This document shows positions 1-9,166 of a DNA stretch of 64,000 nt, in pieces. This DNA comes from Leptospira koniambonensis (GTDB lineage Bacteria; Spirochaetota; Leptospiria; Leptospirales; Leptospiraceae): assembly GCF_004769555.1 (NCBI RefSeq), contig NZ_RQFY01000004.1:1674001-1738000 (forward strand), read 5' to 3'. The notes beneath the pieces are model-generated. The model had not been told where the DNA came from. It made no database searches and saw only the letters and a list, made by a program, of their open reading frames with translations. The position numbers and the translations under genes were made by a program. Each line of letters starts with the position of its first letter. Within the stretch, counting starts at the first letter, position 1.

Positions 1-309
1 GCAGTCCCAGCCAGGGATCATATCTGTTTGATATCCCGCAAAAAATTTGGACTTAACGATCATATCCTTTAGGATCTTATTAAGTGCATGTCCTGTATGA
101 AAGTTACCGTTTGCATAAGGAGGTCCGTCATGAAGAATGAACTGAGGCCTATCCTTTCTTTTTTCCTGCATTTTACGAAGGATCTTTTCTGACTGCCATG
201 TTTTGATCTGATCAGGCTCTCTTGTGGAAAGCCCTGCCTTCATTGGAAAATCCGTTTGAGGGAGTATTACGGTACTTGAATATGGATTCTTCTTATCTTC
301 TTCTTTCAT
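1..309 (-). CDS. ileS: isoleucyl-tRNA synthetase, N-terminal part
   Basis: First 103 codons of a class I aminoacyl-tRNA synthetase that charges tRNA-Ile in the cytoplasm; the rest lies beyond the left edge. The sequence [20 protein letters not shown] at about residues 58-76 is the IleS nucleotide-binding region, and its HIGH motif reads HTGH (residues 71-74). The ATG at 309 lies 3 nt after the stop of the LRR gene, so ileS is the third gene of the purL-LRR-ileS transcription unit. The family assignment is very safe; only the truncation limits it. Confidence 0.95.
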   Translation of the reverse strand, partial: MKEEDKKNPYSSTVILPQTDFPMKAGLSTREPDQIKTWQSEKILRKMQEKRKDRPQFILHDGPPYANGNFHTGHALNKILKDMIVKSKFFAGYQTDMIPGWDC

Positions 310-312
310 GGA

Positions 313-957
313 TTAAAATTCTATCTTCACTTTAGGGAGAAGTTTTCTTGCAGATTCTATTTGGGAAGGTTTTAAACCGGTCTCTTTTAGGATGAGAAGT
401 CTTAGTTTAGGATGGCTTGCTAAAAATCCTAAGTTTTTAGGGAAGGATGCGATCTTTCTGTTTCTAGCCAGATCCAAAACTTCTAATTTGGGAAATCCCA
501 TTATAATATCTATATCAGATTCTGAGAATTCTATCTTATTGGAATCCAGATAGATTGTCTGGATAGAATTTGCCGGTAGTTCTGTTGGAATTCCAACAAA
601 GTCGTTATTTCCTGCGAAAAAAAATCTGAGTTTAGAAAGTTTCGAAATAGATGCAGGAAGTTTTTCTATATCATTTCCGTATATATTCAAATGTTCTAAA
701 TTACTCCAATCTCCTGCATTTTCGGGAAGAGATGTAAGCTCGTTCATTCTAAGGTCCAACCATTTCAGATTTGGAAAATTGAATAGAGTAGGAGGAACCG
801 TTCCAAGTTTTCCCAAACCCAAATCTAATTTTTCGATAGAGTTTGGATTTTTAGCAGCCTCATTTAAAATTTCAGAAGCAGGACGTCTGCAATCAGAAAT
901 AATGAAAGCGGCACAAAGGATTAAATAGGCGATGCCGATTTTTTGGATGGATCTCAT
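313..957 (-). CDS. leucine-rich-repeat exported (lipo)protein
   Basis: A 214-residue protein. It begins with an N-terminal hydrophobic segment ending in ISDC (Cys near residue 23), a plausible relaxed spirochaetal lipobox. About six LxxLxxLxLxxN-type leucine-rich repeats follow between residues 45 and 205 (for example LKWLDLRMNELTSLPENAG). LRR domains make curved protein-binding surfaces, and exported LRR proteins are common in Leptospira; the ligand is unknown. Its ATG overlaps the purL stop by 4 nt (954-957), so translation is probably coupled to purL. The location between purL and ileS looks accidental and suggests no purine or tRNA role. Confidence 0.8.
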   Translation of the reverse strand: MRSIQKIGIAYLILCAAFIISDCRRPASEILNEAAKNPNSIEKLDLGLGKLGTVPPTLFNFPNLKWLDLRMNELTSLPENAGDWSNLEHLNIYGNDIEKLPASISKLSKLRFFFAGNNDFVGIPTELPANSIQTIYLDSNKIEFSESDIDIIMGFPKLEVLDLARNRKIASFPKNLGFLASHPKLRLLILKETGLKPSQIESARKLLPKVKIEF

Positions 958-3185
958 TTGAATATTTCCTCCAAACCGGATTCATAAACCGATTTTAGTT
1001 CGTTTGAAGAGGTGGAAATTCCGTACCCTTCTATCTCGAGTTTAGCCTCTGATTCTACAGTTCCAATGGAGTAGAAGTCCAGACCTTTGGAGCTAACAAG
1101 TGATTTGATACTTTCTTCTTTTCCTTTTTCGTAACCGATCAGAACAGAACCTGAACTTTCTCCGAAAAGTGTAAGATCTTTTCTGGATTGTTTGATTGTG
1201 CTTAAGTCTGCCTTAATCCCGAGTCCGGATAGTATTACAATTTTCGCAAGTGCTACCCCGATCCCTCCCAGAGAAAGATCCTTTGCAAAAGAAAGGTTTC
1301 CATTCTTTCTAAGAGAAACCAAAACTTCTAATAAGGATTTTTCGTCTGCAAGATCGAATTTAGGGATCTGTCCTTGCACTTTACCTAAGAAAGCTTTTTG
1401 GTATTCGCTTCCGCCTAAGCTTGGATTAAATTTACCGATTAGTGCTAAACTAAGTCCCGCTTTTTTAGGAGCTCCCCAGACTGCTTCTTTCTGCTTATCC
1501 AGAATTCCTACCATTCCAATAGTTGGAGTAGGGAAGATCGGCCCTTCTGGTGATTCATTATAGAAGGAAACGTTCCCTCCTGTGACAGGAAGTCCTAAAA
1601 ACCTACAGGCATCTCCCATTCCTCGGACGCATTCTGAAAACATATAATAGTTTTCTGGAATATAAGGATTTGCAAAGTTCAGGTTATTAGTCACACCTAA
1701 AGGTTCTGCACCAGTAACAGCTACGTTTCTTGCTGCTTCGCAAACTGCGAGTGCCGCTCCCCAATACGGATCCAAATAAGTGAATCTGGAATTACAATCT
1801 GTTGCAGTTGCCAATGCCATATCTGTATCAGGTATCGCAGATAATCCTCCATCTGCACCTGGTCCGATGAGTTTTACTAGGCCAACCTCAGTATCATACT
1901 GCTCTATGATTGGTTTTCTAGAGGATATATTCCAAGAATTTAATAGTTTAAGAAGTTTTTTGCCAGATTCCTTATCTTGCAGATCAGGAGTTGAATCAGG
2001 AGTCCAAGTGGAAACCTGGTCCAAATACGCAGGACGTTTTGTTTCCCTAACGTATCTAGGGGCGCCTCCTCCTAAAACTAACGTATCAGCTGGGATCTTA
2101 GCTTTCAGATTTCCATCTTTATAAACTTCTAATAATCCGGTATCGGTGACCTCTCCGATCTGGACTGCGTTTAGATTCCATTTTTTGAATATGGCAACAA
2201 GCTCTTCTTCTTTTCCTTTTTCTGGGATCACCAACATTCTTTCTTGGCTTTCGGAAAGCATTGCTTCATATGCATTCATTCCAGTCTCACGGAAAGGAAC
2301 TAGATCTAGATTGATCTTCATTCCGGATTTACCTTTTGCACTCATCTCAGAAGTAGCGCAGGAAATTCCGGCAGCACCCATGTCTTGGATACCTATTAAA
2401 AGTTTTTTCTGGATTGCTTCGAGAGAAGCTTCCATCAGTAGTTTTTCCATAAATGGATCTCCTACTTGGACAGCGGAACGTTTTGATTCTGATTCTTTTG
2501 TCAGATCTTTAGATGCAAAGGATGCACCGTGGATACCGTCTCTTCCTGTAGTAGAACCTACGATAAATACTGCGTTGCCTACCTTTCCTCCAGTGGTTGC
2601 GCTTGCCATTTGATCATGTCTGACGATCCCGACAGTCATTGCGTTCACCAAAGGGTTTTTGGAAAAACATTCGTCTATGAATAATTCTCCACCTGAGACT
2701 GCGATACCTAATGAGTTACCGTAATCTCCGATACCTTTGACAGCTCTGGATAATAAGTATTTATTTCTAGGTTCGTCTGGGTTACCAAACCTAAGAGAGT
2801 TTAAAGATACAATAGGTCTTGCTCCCATTGTAAAAATATCTCTCATGATCCCACCCACTCCTGTGGCTGCACCTTGGTAAGGTTCCACTGCAGTAGGGTG
2901 ATTATGGCTTTCTATTTTGAAAACAACTGCCAGTCCTTGGCCAATATCCATGGCGCCGGCATTCTCTTCTCCCGCTTGGGCCAAAAGTTTATCAGACTTT
3001 GTAGGAAGAGTTTTTAATTGAAGGATAGAATTTTTATAAGAGCAATGCTCCGACCACATTGCGGAGAAAATTCCGAGTTCTGTGGAGTTAGGGAGTCTGC
3101 CTAGGATTTCCTGGATTTTGCTAAATTCTTCTGAGGTAAGACCGTGTTCGAGAGCGTCTTGGAGGGAGACGGATTCTTTTTCCAT
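954..3185 (-). CDS. purL: phosphoribosylformylglycinamidine synthase, PurL subunit
   Basis: This 743-residue protein is the ATP-dependent synthase subunit of the purine pathway. It converts FGAR to FGAM using ammonia delivered by PurQ. Diagnostic blocks are MWSEHCSYKNS near the N terminus, GENAGAMDIG, FKIESHNHPTAVEPYQGAATG and GGIMRDIFTMGARP, with the second AIRS-like half from about residue 420. The length fits the small PurL form, which needs separate PurS and PurQ proteins (not in the window), and not the fused 1300-residue type. It is the first gene of a minus-strand operon with the LRR gene and ileS. Confidence 0.97.
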   Translation of the reverse strand: MEKESVSLQDALEHGLTSEEFSKIQEILGRLPNSTELGIFSAMWSEHCSYKNSILQLKTLPTKSDKLLAQAGEENAGAMDIGQGLAVVFKIESHNHPTAVEPYQGAATGVGGIMRDIFTMGARPIVSLNSLRFGNPDEPRNKYLLSRAVKGIGDYGNSLGIAVSGGELFIDECFSKNPLVNAMTVGIVRHDQMASATTGGKVGNAVFIVGSTTGRDGIHGASFASKDLTKESESKRSAVQVGDPFMEKLLMEASLEAIQKKLLIGIQDMGAAGISCATSEMSAKGKSGMKINLDLVPFRETGMNAYEAMLSESQERMLVIPEKGKEEELVAIFKKWNLNAVQIGEVTDTGLLEVYKDGNLKAKIPADTLVLGGGAPRYVRETKRPAYLDQVSTWTPDSTPDLQDKESGKKLLKLLNSWNISSRKPIIEQYDTEVGLVKLIGPGADGGLSAIPDTDMALATATDCNSRFTYLDPYWGAALAVCEAARNVAVTGAEPLGVTNNLNFANPYIPENYYMFSECVRGMGDACRFLGLPVTGGNVSFYNESPEGPIFPTPTIGMVGILDKQKEAVWGAPKKAGLSLALIGKFNPSLGGSEYQKAFLGKVQGQIPKFDLADEKSLLEVLVSLRKNGNLSFAKDLSLGGIGVALAKIVILSGLGIKADLSTIKQSRKDLTLFGESSGSVLIGYEKGKEESIKSLVSSKGLDFYSIGTVESEAKLEIEGYGISTSSNELKSVYESGLEEIFK

Positions 3186-3255
3186 TACGGGACCAGTTTT
3201 TCTGACTTGGCCCCCACTGAAAACTATTTTAGGGCGGAAATACTGTCTTTAGGAT

Positions 3256-3735
3256 TCAGATATTGTAGTAGTTCCTACGGTAATACAAAAGAGGTCTCTT
3301 GGAATCATCGGATACAGCAAATAAGACTCTTCCGATCACTATGGTATGATCTCCTCCATCTACTTGTTTTTCTAGCTCACATTCTATCCTGGACAATGTT
3401 CCGTTCAAGTAAGGCACTCCGTTATGCCCTAGATCGCAGGCTAACTTTTGGATCAGATCATGTTTATCAATTTTGCCGGATGCGAATTGGTTGGATAGTT
3501 CCTGTTGGTCAGAAGACAGGATATTTACTGTGAATAGACCGGATGCGAGTAATGGATCATGGCTTGTTATATTCTTTTGAAGGCTAAAAAGCACCAAAGG
3601 TGGATCCAATGAAAGCGAGCTGAAACTGCTAACGGTTAATCCTCCTGCTCTAGTGGTGTCTGAGAAAGTAACCACAGTTACCCCGGATGCAAAATGAGAG
3701 AGTGAATTTTTGAATTCGTCCGTGCTGAAAGACAT
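3256..3735 (-). CDS. flavin reductase family protein (FMN-binding split barrel)
   Basis: A 159-residue protein of the flavin reductase-like family. These proteins bind FMN in a split beta-barrel and usually supply reduced flavin to a monooxygenase or act as an NAD(P)H:flavin oxidoreductase. Typical family positions are FASGVTVVT near residue 17, the GLTVSSFSSLSLDPPLVLFSL flavin-binding strand (about 32-52), FTVNILS and a C-terminal HTIVIGRV strand. No signal peptide is seen, so it is cytoplasmic. It has no obvious monooxygenase partner nearby and its substrate cannot be predicted. The 70-nt gap to purL suggests it may be transcribed with purL. Confidence 0.88.
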   Translation of the reverse strand: MSFSTDEFKNSLSHFASGVTVVTFSDTTRAGGLTVSSFSSLSLDPPLVLFSLQKNITSHDPLLASGLFTVNILSSDQQELSNQFASGKIDKHDLIQKLACDLGHNGVPYLNGTLSRIECELEKQVDGGDHTIVIGRVLFAVSDDSKRPLLYYRRNYYNI

Positions 3736-3846
3736 AGAATGTAAATAGTTTTAGAAAGAGTATTTGTAAAGTGGGAATTCTGAAAAAAAAATCAGGTTTT
3801 GTTGACCGAAACCGACCTCAAGTGTAATAGAACTGTCGGAGGGTTT

Positions 3847-4185
3847 ATGAGCATACAAGGGATCCAAGGGTTATCTGAAACGGAAATACGTTCGGAGGTA
3901 CAAAAAGGGGGAAAGTTCGTATATTATCTTTATACGTTTTCCATTTTGATCATGACCTTTAAAAATCCTTCTAAAGTGTATTTTATTCGTGCGAGGGAAA
4001 ATTCTATTTTAAAAGGATTAGGGTTCACCATCGTGACTTTGTTTTTCGGATGGTGGGGATTTCCTTGGGGACCGATCTATAGTATCCAATCCCTGTTCAC
4101 TAATTTAAGCGGCGGAAAAGATATTACTCCCGAAGTTTTGAGTTCCTTCGGGACAGAACAAAAAATAGATATGGATCGTTTTTAG
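3847..4185 (+). CDS. small membrane protein of unknown function
   Basis: I do not recognise the family. The start at 3847 is chosen over an upstream in-frame start because GGAGGG sits 5 nt before this ATG. That gives 112 residues: a polar N terminus, a hydrophobic stretch near residues 22-38, a basic turn (KNPSKVYFIRARENS), and a second aromatic-rich hydrophobic segment around residues 58-75 (TLFFGWWGFPWG). It is therefore probably an inner-membrane protein with one or two helices. It stands alone between two minus-strand genes. A TTGACC at 3802 with TGTAAT or TAATAG downstream could be its promoter. Confidence 0.7.
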   Translation: MSIQGIQGLSETEIRSEVQKGGKFVYYLYTFSILIMTFKNPSKVYFIRARENSILKGLGFTIVTLFFGWWGFPWGPIYSIQSLFTNLSGGKDITPEVLSSFGTEQKIDMDRF

Positions 4186-4190
4186 ACCTT

Positions 4191-5681
4191 TTAGGTTTTT
4201 TTAATATCTGCCCAAGGCCTTTCTTTTTCTAACTGACCGGCCAATCTAAATAGAAGATCTTCTCTTCCTCTTTTGGAAGTGAATAACATTCCGATAGGTA
4301 GGCCAAGGGTCGTTTTAGAAAGTGGAACAGACATGGAAGGTTGTCCTGTTAGATTTGCTAGCTGTGTAAACGGAGTTCTAGAAAGATTTTTTTCTACAAG
4401 TTGGTCTACCATACCGCTGGCCAAGAGTAATTTTCCTGTTCCTATTCTTCCGATGATCTGCATTGCAATTTCTTCATATAGTTTTGGAGCAAGTTCTCCA
4501 ATTTTAGCAGGAGGCTCTGCAGTAGTTGGAGTTAGGTATAGATCATAATTTTCTAAAAAGGATTCCGAGATATAAGCTGCCTCATCCCAATATCGGATCG
4601 CAGATACAAATTCTCCGGCGGATATAGATCTTCCTAGTAATCCTAAAATCCAAGTAGTGGATTCCACATCTCCCATCTTTGCTTTTCTGCCTAATACTTT
4701 GTCTAAGCGAGAGATCTCTGAAGCAACTTCTCCGAAATACATAGTCACATATGCTTTTGCTAAACGTTTTCCATCCACCTGAGGAGAATTTTCTTCTAAT
4801 TTGTGGCCCAATGATTTCAGAAGTTTTACTGTGTCGTGTAACGCGTCTATATGATCTTGATTAACTGGGGTTCCAATAGGAGAAGTAAAAGAATATGCGA
4901 TCTTTAGTTTACCTGGTGACTTCTTCGCTTCAGATAGATAAGAAGTTTTATTTTTCTCCATGGAGAATGCTTCTTCTATCCCAACACCTGAAACTATATC
5001 TAAAACAGCTGCGCTGTCTCTAACTGATTTTGTAAGGACATGATCCTGAGAAGCACCTTGCCAAACTCTTCCGTAAGGACGAACTGGAACTCTTCCTCTA
5101 GTTGGTTTTAATCCGAATAATCCACAATATGCAGCAGGGATCCTGATCGATCCTCCTCCATCTGAACCAGTTGCGATAGAACTCATTCCGGATGCGACTG
5201 CTGCTCCTGCACCACCGCTAGAACCGCCTGGAGTTCTTTCTGGATCCCAAGGATTTCGGGTAGGTCCGTGAAATTTTGGCTCAGTAATTCCCATCAAAGC
5301 AAATTCAGGAACATTCGTGGTTCCTATAAAAAGAAATCCTGCATTTCTAAGTTTGGAAACAAAAACACTGTCATCCGATGGAATGTAATTTTTGTAAGCC
5401 TTGGAACCTGAAGTAATCTTTTGTCCCTTCACATGATGTAATAGATCTTTGATAAGAAGTGGAACTCCATGAAAGGGTCCCTTAGGTAACTTGCCGGATC
5501 TTAACTCTTCTCTCGCTTTGTCGATTGTGTTCAAAACGACTGCGTTCAATTCTGGATTAAATCTATCTATCTTTGTTTCAGAAAAATCTAATAATTCCTT
5601 GGGCTGGATCTTCTTCTTTCGGATCAGATCAGCGAGGCCGATACTATCATAGGAATCGAATGGAAATTTTGTAGTACTCAT
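4191..5681 (-). CDS. amidase signature family hydrolase
   Basis: A 496-residue member of the amidase-signature family (GatA, fatty-acid amide hydrolase and related enzymes). The Ser-cisSer-Lys triad is visible: Lys79 in LLIKD, Ser154 in TPGGSSGGAGAAVASG and Ser178 in GSDGGGSIRIPAAYCG. The ATG at 5681 is preferred to the upstream start at 5837 because GGAAGA precedes it and the extra 52 residues do not look like this family. No gatB or gatC lies nearby, so it is more likely a general amide hydrolase than the GatA subunit. There is no signal peptide, so the product is cytoplasmic. Confidence 0.88.
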   Translation of the reverse strand: MSTTKFPFDSYDSIGLADLIRKKKIQPKELLDFSETKIDRFNPELNAVVLNTIDKAREELRSGKLPKGPFHGVPLLIKDLLHHVKGQKITSGSKAYKNYIPSDDSVFVSKLRNAGFLFIGTTNVPEFALMGITEPKFHGPTRNPWDPERTPGGSSGGAGAAVASGMSSIATGSDGGGSIRIPAAYCGLFGLKPTRGRVPVRPYGRVWQGASQDHVLTKSVRDSAAVLDIVSGVGIEEAFSMEKNKTSYLSEAKKSPGKLKIAYSFTSPIGTPVNQDHIDALHDTVKLLKSLGHKLEENSPQVDGKRLAKAYVTMYFGEVASEISRLDKVLGRKAKMGDVESTTWILGLLGRSISAGEFVSAIRYWDEAAYISESFLENYDLYLTPTTAEPPAKIGELAPKLYEEIAMQIIGRIGTGKLLLASGMVDQLVEKNLSRTPFTQLANLTGQPSMSVPLSKTTLGLPIGMLFTSKRGREDLLFRLAGQLEKERPWADIKKT

Positions 5682-5873
5682 ATTCTTCCGCCAGAATGGA
5701 TTTAGGACTCGGTCGAAGGGGTAAATCCAGACAGAATACTGGGAACCATTTACCGAATAAAACGCTCTAAGGGAGAGAGGCATAAAGCCCAGCCCACTAG
5801 GGTCAAGGATATTCCCCCAGCCAAAGGGAATTTTCATTTATAGAATCGCAGCTAAAATCAGGATAGGTAAATA

Positions 5874-6857
5874 TTGGTGTTCGGAATAATGGATATATTG
5901 GCAAAATACGGCAAACTTAGACGCGGAAGCTGGGCTGTGCTCGTTTTCTTCTTCAGTTTGGCGATCGAGGCCGATACCGAGCTGGACAAACAGTTTTTAT
6001 CTGCGGTAAAAGAAGGGGACCTTCGTAAGGTAGAGTTACTTCTGAACCAAGGCGCCACAGTGGACGCCAAGGATGATGATGGCCGCACAGCGATTATGCT
6101 CGCAGATGGTGAGGATGTAGTTGAGTTTCTCATCAAACACGGAGCAAATATCAATGCTCAGGATGTGGATGGGAACTCCGTATTATTCTATCGTTTACTT
6201 CCTATTTTAAAAGTAAAAATACCTGATATGGACGATCTGGCCGAGGCAAAACGACTGATCGAGTCCGGCGCATTGGTGGAATATACCGCTCGAAAAGGTG
6301 AGGATCAAAAACCAGTTTCCCTTTTGAATATGGCGATCCGGAACCAAAGCCTTGTTTTAGTAAAATTTTTGATAGAGAACGGTGCGAATCCAAATCATGA
6401 TCCAGGTGGGATCGAAGAATATCCACTATTCTTAGCAGTGGGAGGTTCTTCTTCTCCTTCTAATTTGGCGATTGCAGAATATTTATTGGCGAATGGTTCT
6501 AAAGCAGTGTTCACTAGCAGATTGAAAGATGTTCATTCTGCAAATGGGACTCATCAGATTGGTGCAAGAAATGCATTTCATTATGCTACAGAGCCCAAAC
6601 AACCTGACCTAAAAATTTTGGATGTTTTAGCTAAGGCTGGGACAAATCTTAATCATAGAGATGCAGAAGGAAAAACTCCTCTAATGGAAGCTATCCAGAG
6701 AAAAAATGTTTCTGCCGCACAGAAATTGATCCAACTCGGATCAGACCTTACTCTTGCAGATAATCAAGGTAAGACAGTACTAGATCTGGCAAAAGAATAT
6801 CATCTGGATGAAATAGAGCGGATTTTGGCCGAAAAACTTTCCTCCAAGACACAATAA
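5874..6857 (+). CDS. ankyrin-repeat protein, exported
   Basis: A protein of about 322-327 residues with a hydrophobic leader (WAVLVFFFSLAIEA) and then ankyrin repeats. Clear copies are at residues about 45-75 (LRKVELLLNQGATVDAKDDD), 80-110 (VEFLIKHGANINAQD), 150-185 (VKFLIENGANPNHD) and the final pair (NHRDAEGKTPLMEAI, LADNQGKTVLDLA). Ankyrin repeats mediate protein binding and the target is unknown. The TTG at 5874 has AGGATAGG upstream at good spacing; an ATG at 5889 is the alternative. It is transcribed divergently from the amidase. Confidence 0.85.
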   Translation: MVFGIMDILAKYGKLRRGSWAVLVFFFSLAIEADTELDKQFLSAVKEGDLRKVELLLNQGATVDAKDDDGRTAIMLADGEDVVEFLIKHGANINAQDVDGNSVLFYRLLPILKVKIPDMDDLAEAKRLIESGALVEYTARKGEDQKPVSLLNMAIRNQSLVLVKFLIENGANPNHDPGGIEEYPLFLAVGGSSSPSNLAIAEYLLANGSKAVFTSRLKDVHSANGTHQIGARNAFHYATEPKQPDLKILDVLAKAGTNLNHRDAEGKTPLMEAIQRKNVSAAQKLIQLGSDLTLADNQGKTVLDLAKEYHLDEIERILAEKLSSKTQ

Positions 6858-6872
6858 TACAAAATCTTCTTA

Positions 6873-6976
6873 GTATACAGTTTTTAGAGTATACCCAAAC
6901 CACTTTTCGGTGTACGATGCTTTTTTCTAAAAACCTCTAACAATTGTAAGGTTGTCATATAGATTCGTCGTCATAT
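6873..6976 (+). promoter_or_regulatory. repeat-rich control region before the DNA methyltransferase
   Basis: The gap 6858-7004 holds two GTATAC hexamers whose starts are 16 nt apart (6873 and 6889). It also holds two GTCATAT heptamers, again 16 nt apart (6954 and 6970), and a dyad AACCT (6932-6936)/AGGTT (6949-6953) around a perfect ACAATTGT. The repeats are directly visible; a role as regulator-binding sites for the methyltransferase promoter is inference. Confidence 0.45.
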
Positions 6977-7004
6977 CAACGTTATATAGGCGAAAATTTC
7001 TTTC

Positions 7005-8717
7005 ATGATCGTTCCATGCGAAGACAAAGTTGATCCTCCTCTAGAAAATCCGGATGCTAAAGCCAAAGAGAAAGCTTTAGGACAATTCTTCACGCCTTCT
7101 GCTTTAGTGAGTCCTATGTTGGAATGGGTTTCAGAAACTAAAGCTGCTTTAGAAGGAAAAAAAATCAAAGTTTTAGATCCAGGAACCGGAGAAGGAATTT
7201 TTTTCCAAGAATTCCAGGATCATTTTCCAAAATTAGATAGCGAATTTCACGGTTGGGAGATCGATCCAATACTACACGAAAAGTGTATACAAAACTTGGA
7301 GAAGGCTGGGATCTCCAAAAATCGTTTTCATTTGGTGTTAGGGGACTTCCTACAAAACGAAAAGAAAGAAAACTACGATATCATACTTTGCAATCCTCCT
7401 TATCTCCGACTCAGCCATTCCAAACATGGAAAAAAATTGATCCGTCAATTTGCGGAGGACATCAACGAGGAGATTCCAGGTACTGCGAACTTGTATGTCT
7501 TCTTCTTACTTCGTATACTAAGGCTTTTAGGGCCTGAAGGAAGAGCTTCTATACTTGTTCCTTACGAATTCTTGAACGCTGGATATGGAGTTCCGATAAA
7601 AAAAGCGATCATTCAATCAGGATATCTTCGTCGTATACTTATCTTAGATTCTTCCTGGTCCTTATTCACTGGAGCTGTGACTTCTTCTTGTATACTATTC
7701 TTGGAAAATTCAAGAGAGAAGGAAGAAGGTTTTCTTTGGTCAAGGACCTCATCATTCATTAAAGGAGAAAGTATCGAGCTTTCTGAGATGGTCTGGAGAA
7801 AAATCCGTCCCGATGCTGAGGCAAAGTGGACTAGATTATTAAGCGATGACTCGGAGCCGGTACAAAAAATAAAAAATGATGATAAAAATTCACCTAACAA
7901 TAATTATGTGACTATGTCCGAAGAGAATCGTCACGGTTGGGTCCCTATAAAGGAATTCGGAAGTTTTAGGAGAGGAATCGCGACAGGGGACAACGGATAT
8001 TTTCTTTTATCCGAAAAAGACGCTTCGAACTTATCTATTCCTCGAAACTATCTTAGATCTTCTATTCCGAAAGCTCAGTATGCACTTTCTCCATTTTTTA
8101 CCGGAGATGATTGGAATACTCTGAAGTCTCAAGGAGCCAAGGTATGGCTTTTAGATGCAAAAGAAGTTCCGAACACTAATGAACAAGAAGGTATCAACAA
8201 ATATCTGGAAGAAGGTATAAAGCGAGGTGTGCCTAAACGTTTTCTTCCTTCTAAGAGAAAACCTTGGCATTCCCAGGAGAACAGAGGACCTTGCAGGATC
8301 TTAGCTACCTCTTTTCATCGGGAAGACGTTCGGTTCGTATTCAATCAAAGTCCTGCGGTTCATCTCACCTGCTTTCACGGATTTTCCGCGAAACCTGAAT
8401 ATGCTCATTTCGAAGAATATTTATTTGCTTATTTGATCACTCCTCATGTCCGCAAAGAATTGGAATCAAGAACTAGAGAATATGCTCAAGGATTACGAAA
8501 AGTAGAACCTGGAGATCTGAATTCTCTTCTTGTGCCTGATTTTAGAAAATTAAAAGAAGCGGAGAAGGAGAAAATCGGAAAATTACTCCATAATTATAGG
8601 AATATGATCCGACCTTGGACTCCAGGTCGCAGACAAAAAGGGGAAAAGGGGATCAGAAACCCGGAAGAAGAAGCGGTGCTCAAAAGTATCGAGACTGAAT
8701 TCTTAACCGGGTTATAA
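7005..8717 (+). CDS. N6-adenine-specific DNA methyltransferase, Eco57I/TaqI type
   Basis: A 570-residue enzyme that should transfer a methyl group from S-adenosylmethionine to adenine N6 in a specific DNA site. It shows the amino-terminal GQFFTP block (residues 26-31), motif I LDPGTGEGIF (about 56-65) for AdoMet, and the catalytic NPPY (130-133). The long C-terminal part (about 300-560) resembles a TaqI-like target-recognition domain. No PD-(D/E)xK or other nuclease domain is apparent and no restriction gene is adjacent, so it is solitary or a remnant of a restriction-modification system. Six GTATAC sequences fall between 6873 and 7695, in its promoter and 5' half. Confidence 0.9.
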   Translation: MIVPCEDKVDPPLENPDAKAKEKALGQFFTPSALVSPMLEWVSETKAALEGKKIKVLDPGTGEGIFFQEFQDHFPKLDSEFHGWEIDPILHEKCIQNLEKAGISKNRFHLVLGDFLQNEKKENYDIILCNPPYLRLSHSKHGKKLIRQFAEDINEEIPGTANLYVFFLLRILRLLGPEGRASILVPYEFLNAGYGVPIKKAIIQSGYLRRILILDSSWSLFTGAVTSSCILFLENSREKEEGFLWSRTSSFIKGESIELSEMVWRKIRPDAEAKWTRLLSDDSEPVQKIKNDDKNSPNNNYVTMSEENRHGWVPIKEFGSFRRGIATGDNGYFLLSEKDASNLSIPRNYLRSSIPKAQYALSPFFTGDDWNTLKSQGAKVWLLDAKEVPNTNEQEGINKYLEEGIKRGVPKRFLPSKRKPWHSQENRGPCRILATSFHREDVRFVFNQSPAVHLTCFHGFSAKPEYAHFEEYLFAYLITPHVRKELESRTREYAQGLRKVEPGDLNSLLVPDFRKLKEAEKEKIGKLLHNYRNMIRPWTPGRRQKGEKGIRNPEEEAVLKSIETEFLTGL

Positions 8718-8722
8718 GAGGA

Positions 8723-9148
8723 CTACTTTAGATTTTTATAAAGTTTATCTAAAAGCCGGACTAAATCTTTTTTTTCCGGCTCAGTAAATCCTTTATAAAG
8801 ACCTGCAAGTAATGATCTGGAAATTCCAAGCATCACAGGTCGGATAGAATAAGCTTTGCGGGTAAGTTGCAGATTTACCACCCTTTGGTCTTGGGTGTCT
8901 CTTACTCTTTCCACATAACCTAGGTCTTGCAGTTTATCCACAAGTGCAGTCAGAGTAGACTTATCTCTGTCTATCATCCGAGCAATATCTTGCATCGGAA
9001 CTCTTTTGGACATTGCAAGAGCAAATAAAATATCCGCATGGGTAGTGGTTAGCTGGCCTAGGCCCTTGTCTTTCAGTTCAGAATTCAAACGTCTATGAAA
9101 TTCGTCCCTGATCCTAGAAATCAGATAAATGATCGTACGAGGATTCAT
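8723..9148 (-). CDS. MarR-family transcriptional regulator
   Basis: A 141-residue winged-helix repressor of the MarR type. The DNA-binding core lies around residues 35-100: [13 protein letters not shown], then [22 protein letters not shown] as the helix-turn-helix, and the wing [21 protein letters not shown]. MarR proteins bind palindromic operators as dimers and are released by small ligands. It follows the MaoC gene by 18 nt on the same strand, so the two are probably co-transcribed. The AGAAC-N4-GTTCT palindromes upstream of the MaoC gene are candidate operators for autoregulation (inference). Confidence 0.9.
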   Translation of the reverse strand: MNPRTIIYLISRIRDEFHRRLNSELKDKGLGQLTTTHADILFALAMSKRVPMQDIARMIDRDKSTLTALVDKLQDLGYVERVRDTQDQRVVNLQLTRKAYSIRPVMLGISRSLLAGLYKGFTEPEKKDLVRLLDKLYKNLK

Positions 9149-9166
9149 TTTAGAATGCCTTGCCGA

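Noticed and set aside
1192..2613. Three plus-strand open frames of 114-155 codons inside purL
   Set aside because: All are antisense to purL and have no recognisable domain, ribosome-binding site or signal peptide.
4187..4203. Terminator ACCT-TTT-AGGT followed by T-run after the small membrane protein gene
   Set aside because: The stem has only 4 bp and overlaps the amidase stop codon; too weak to call.
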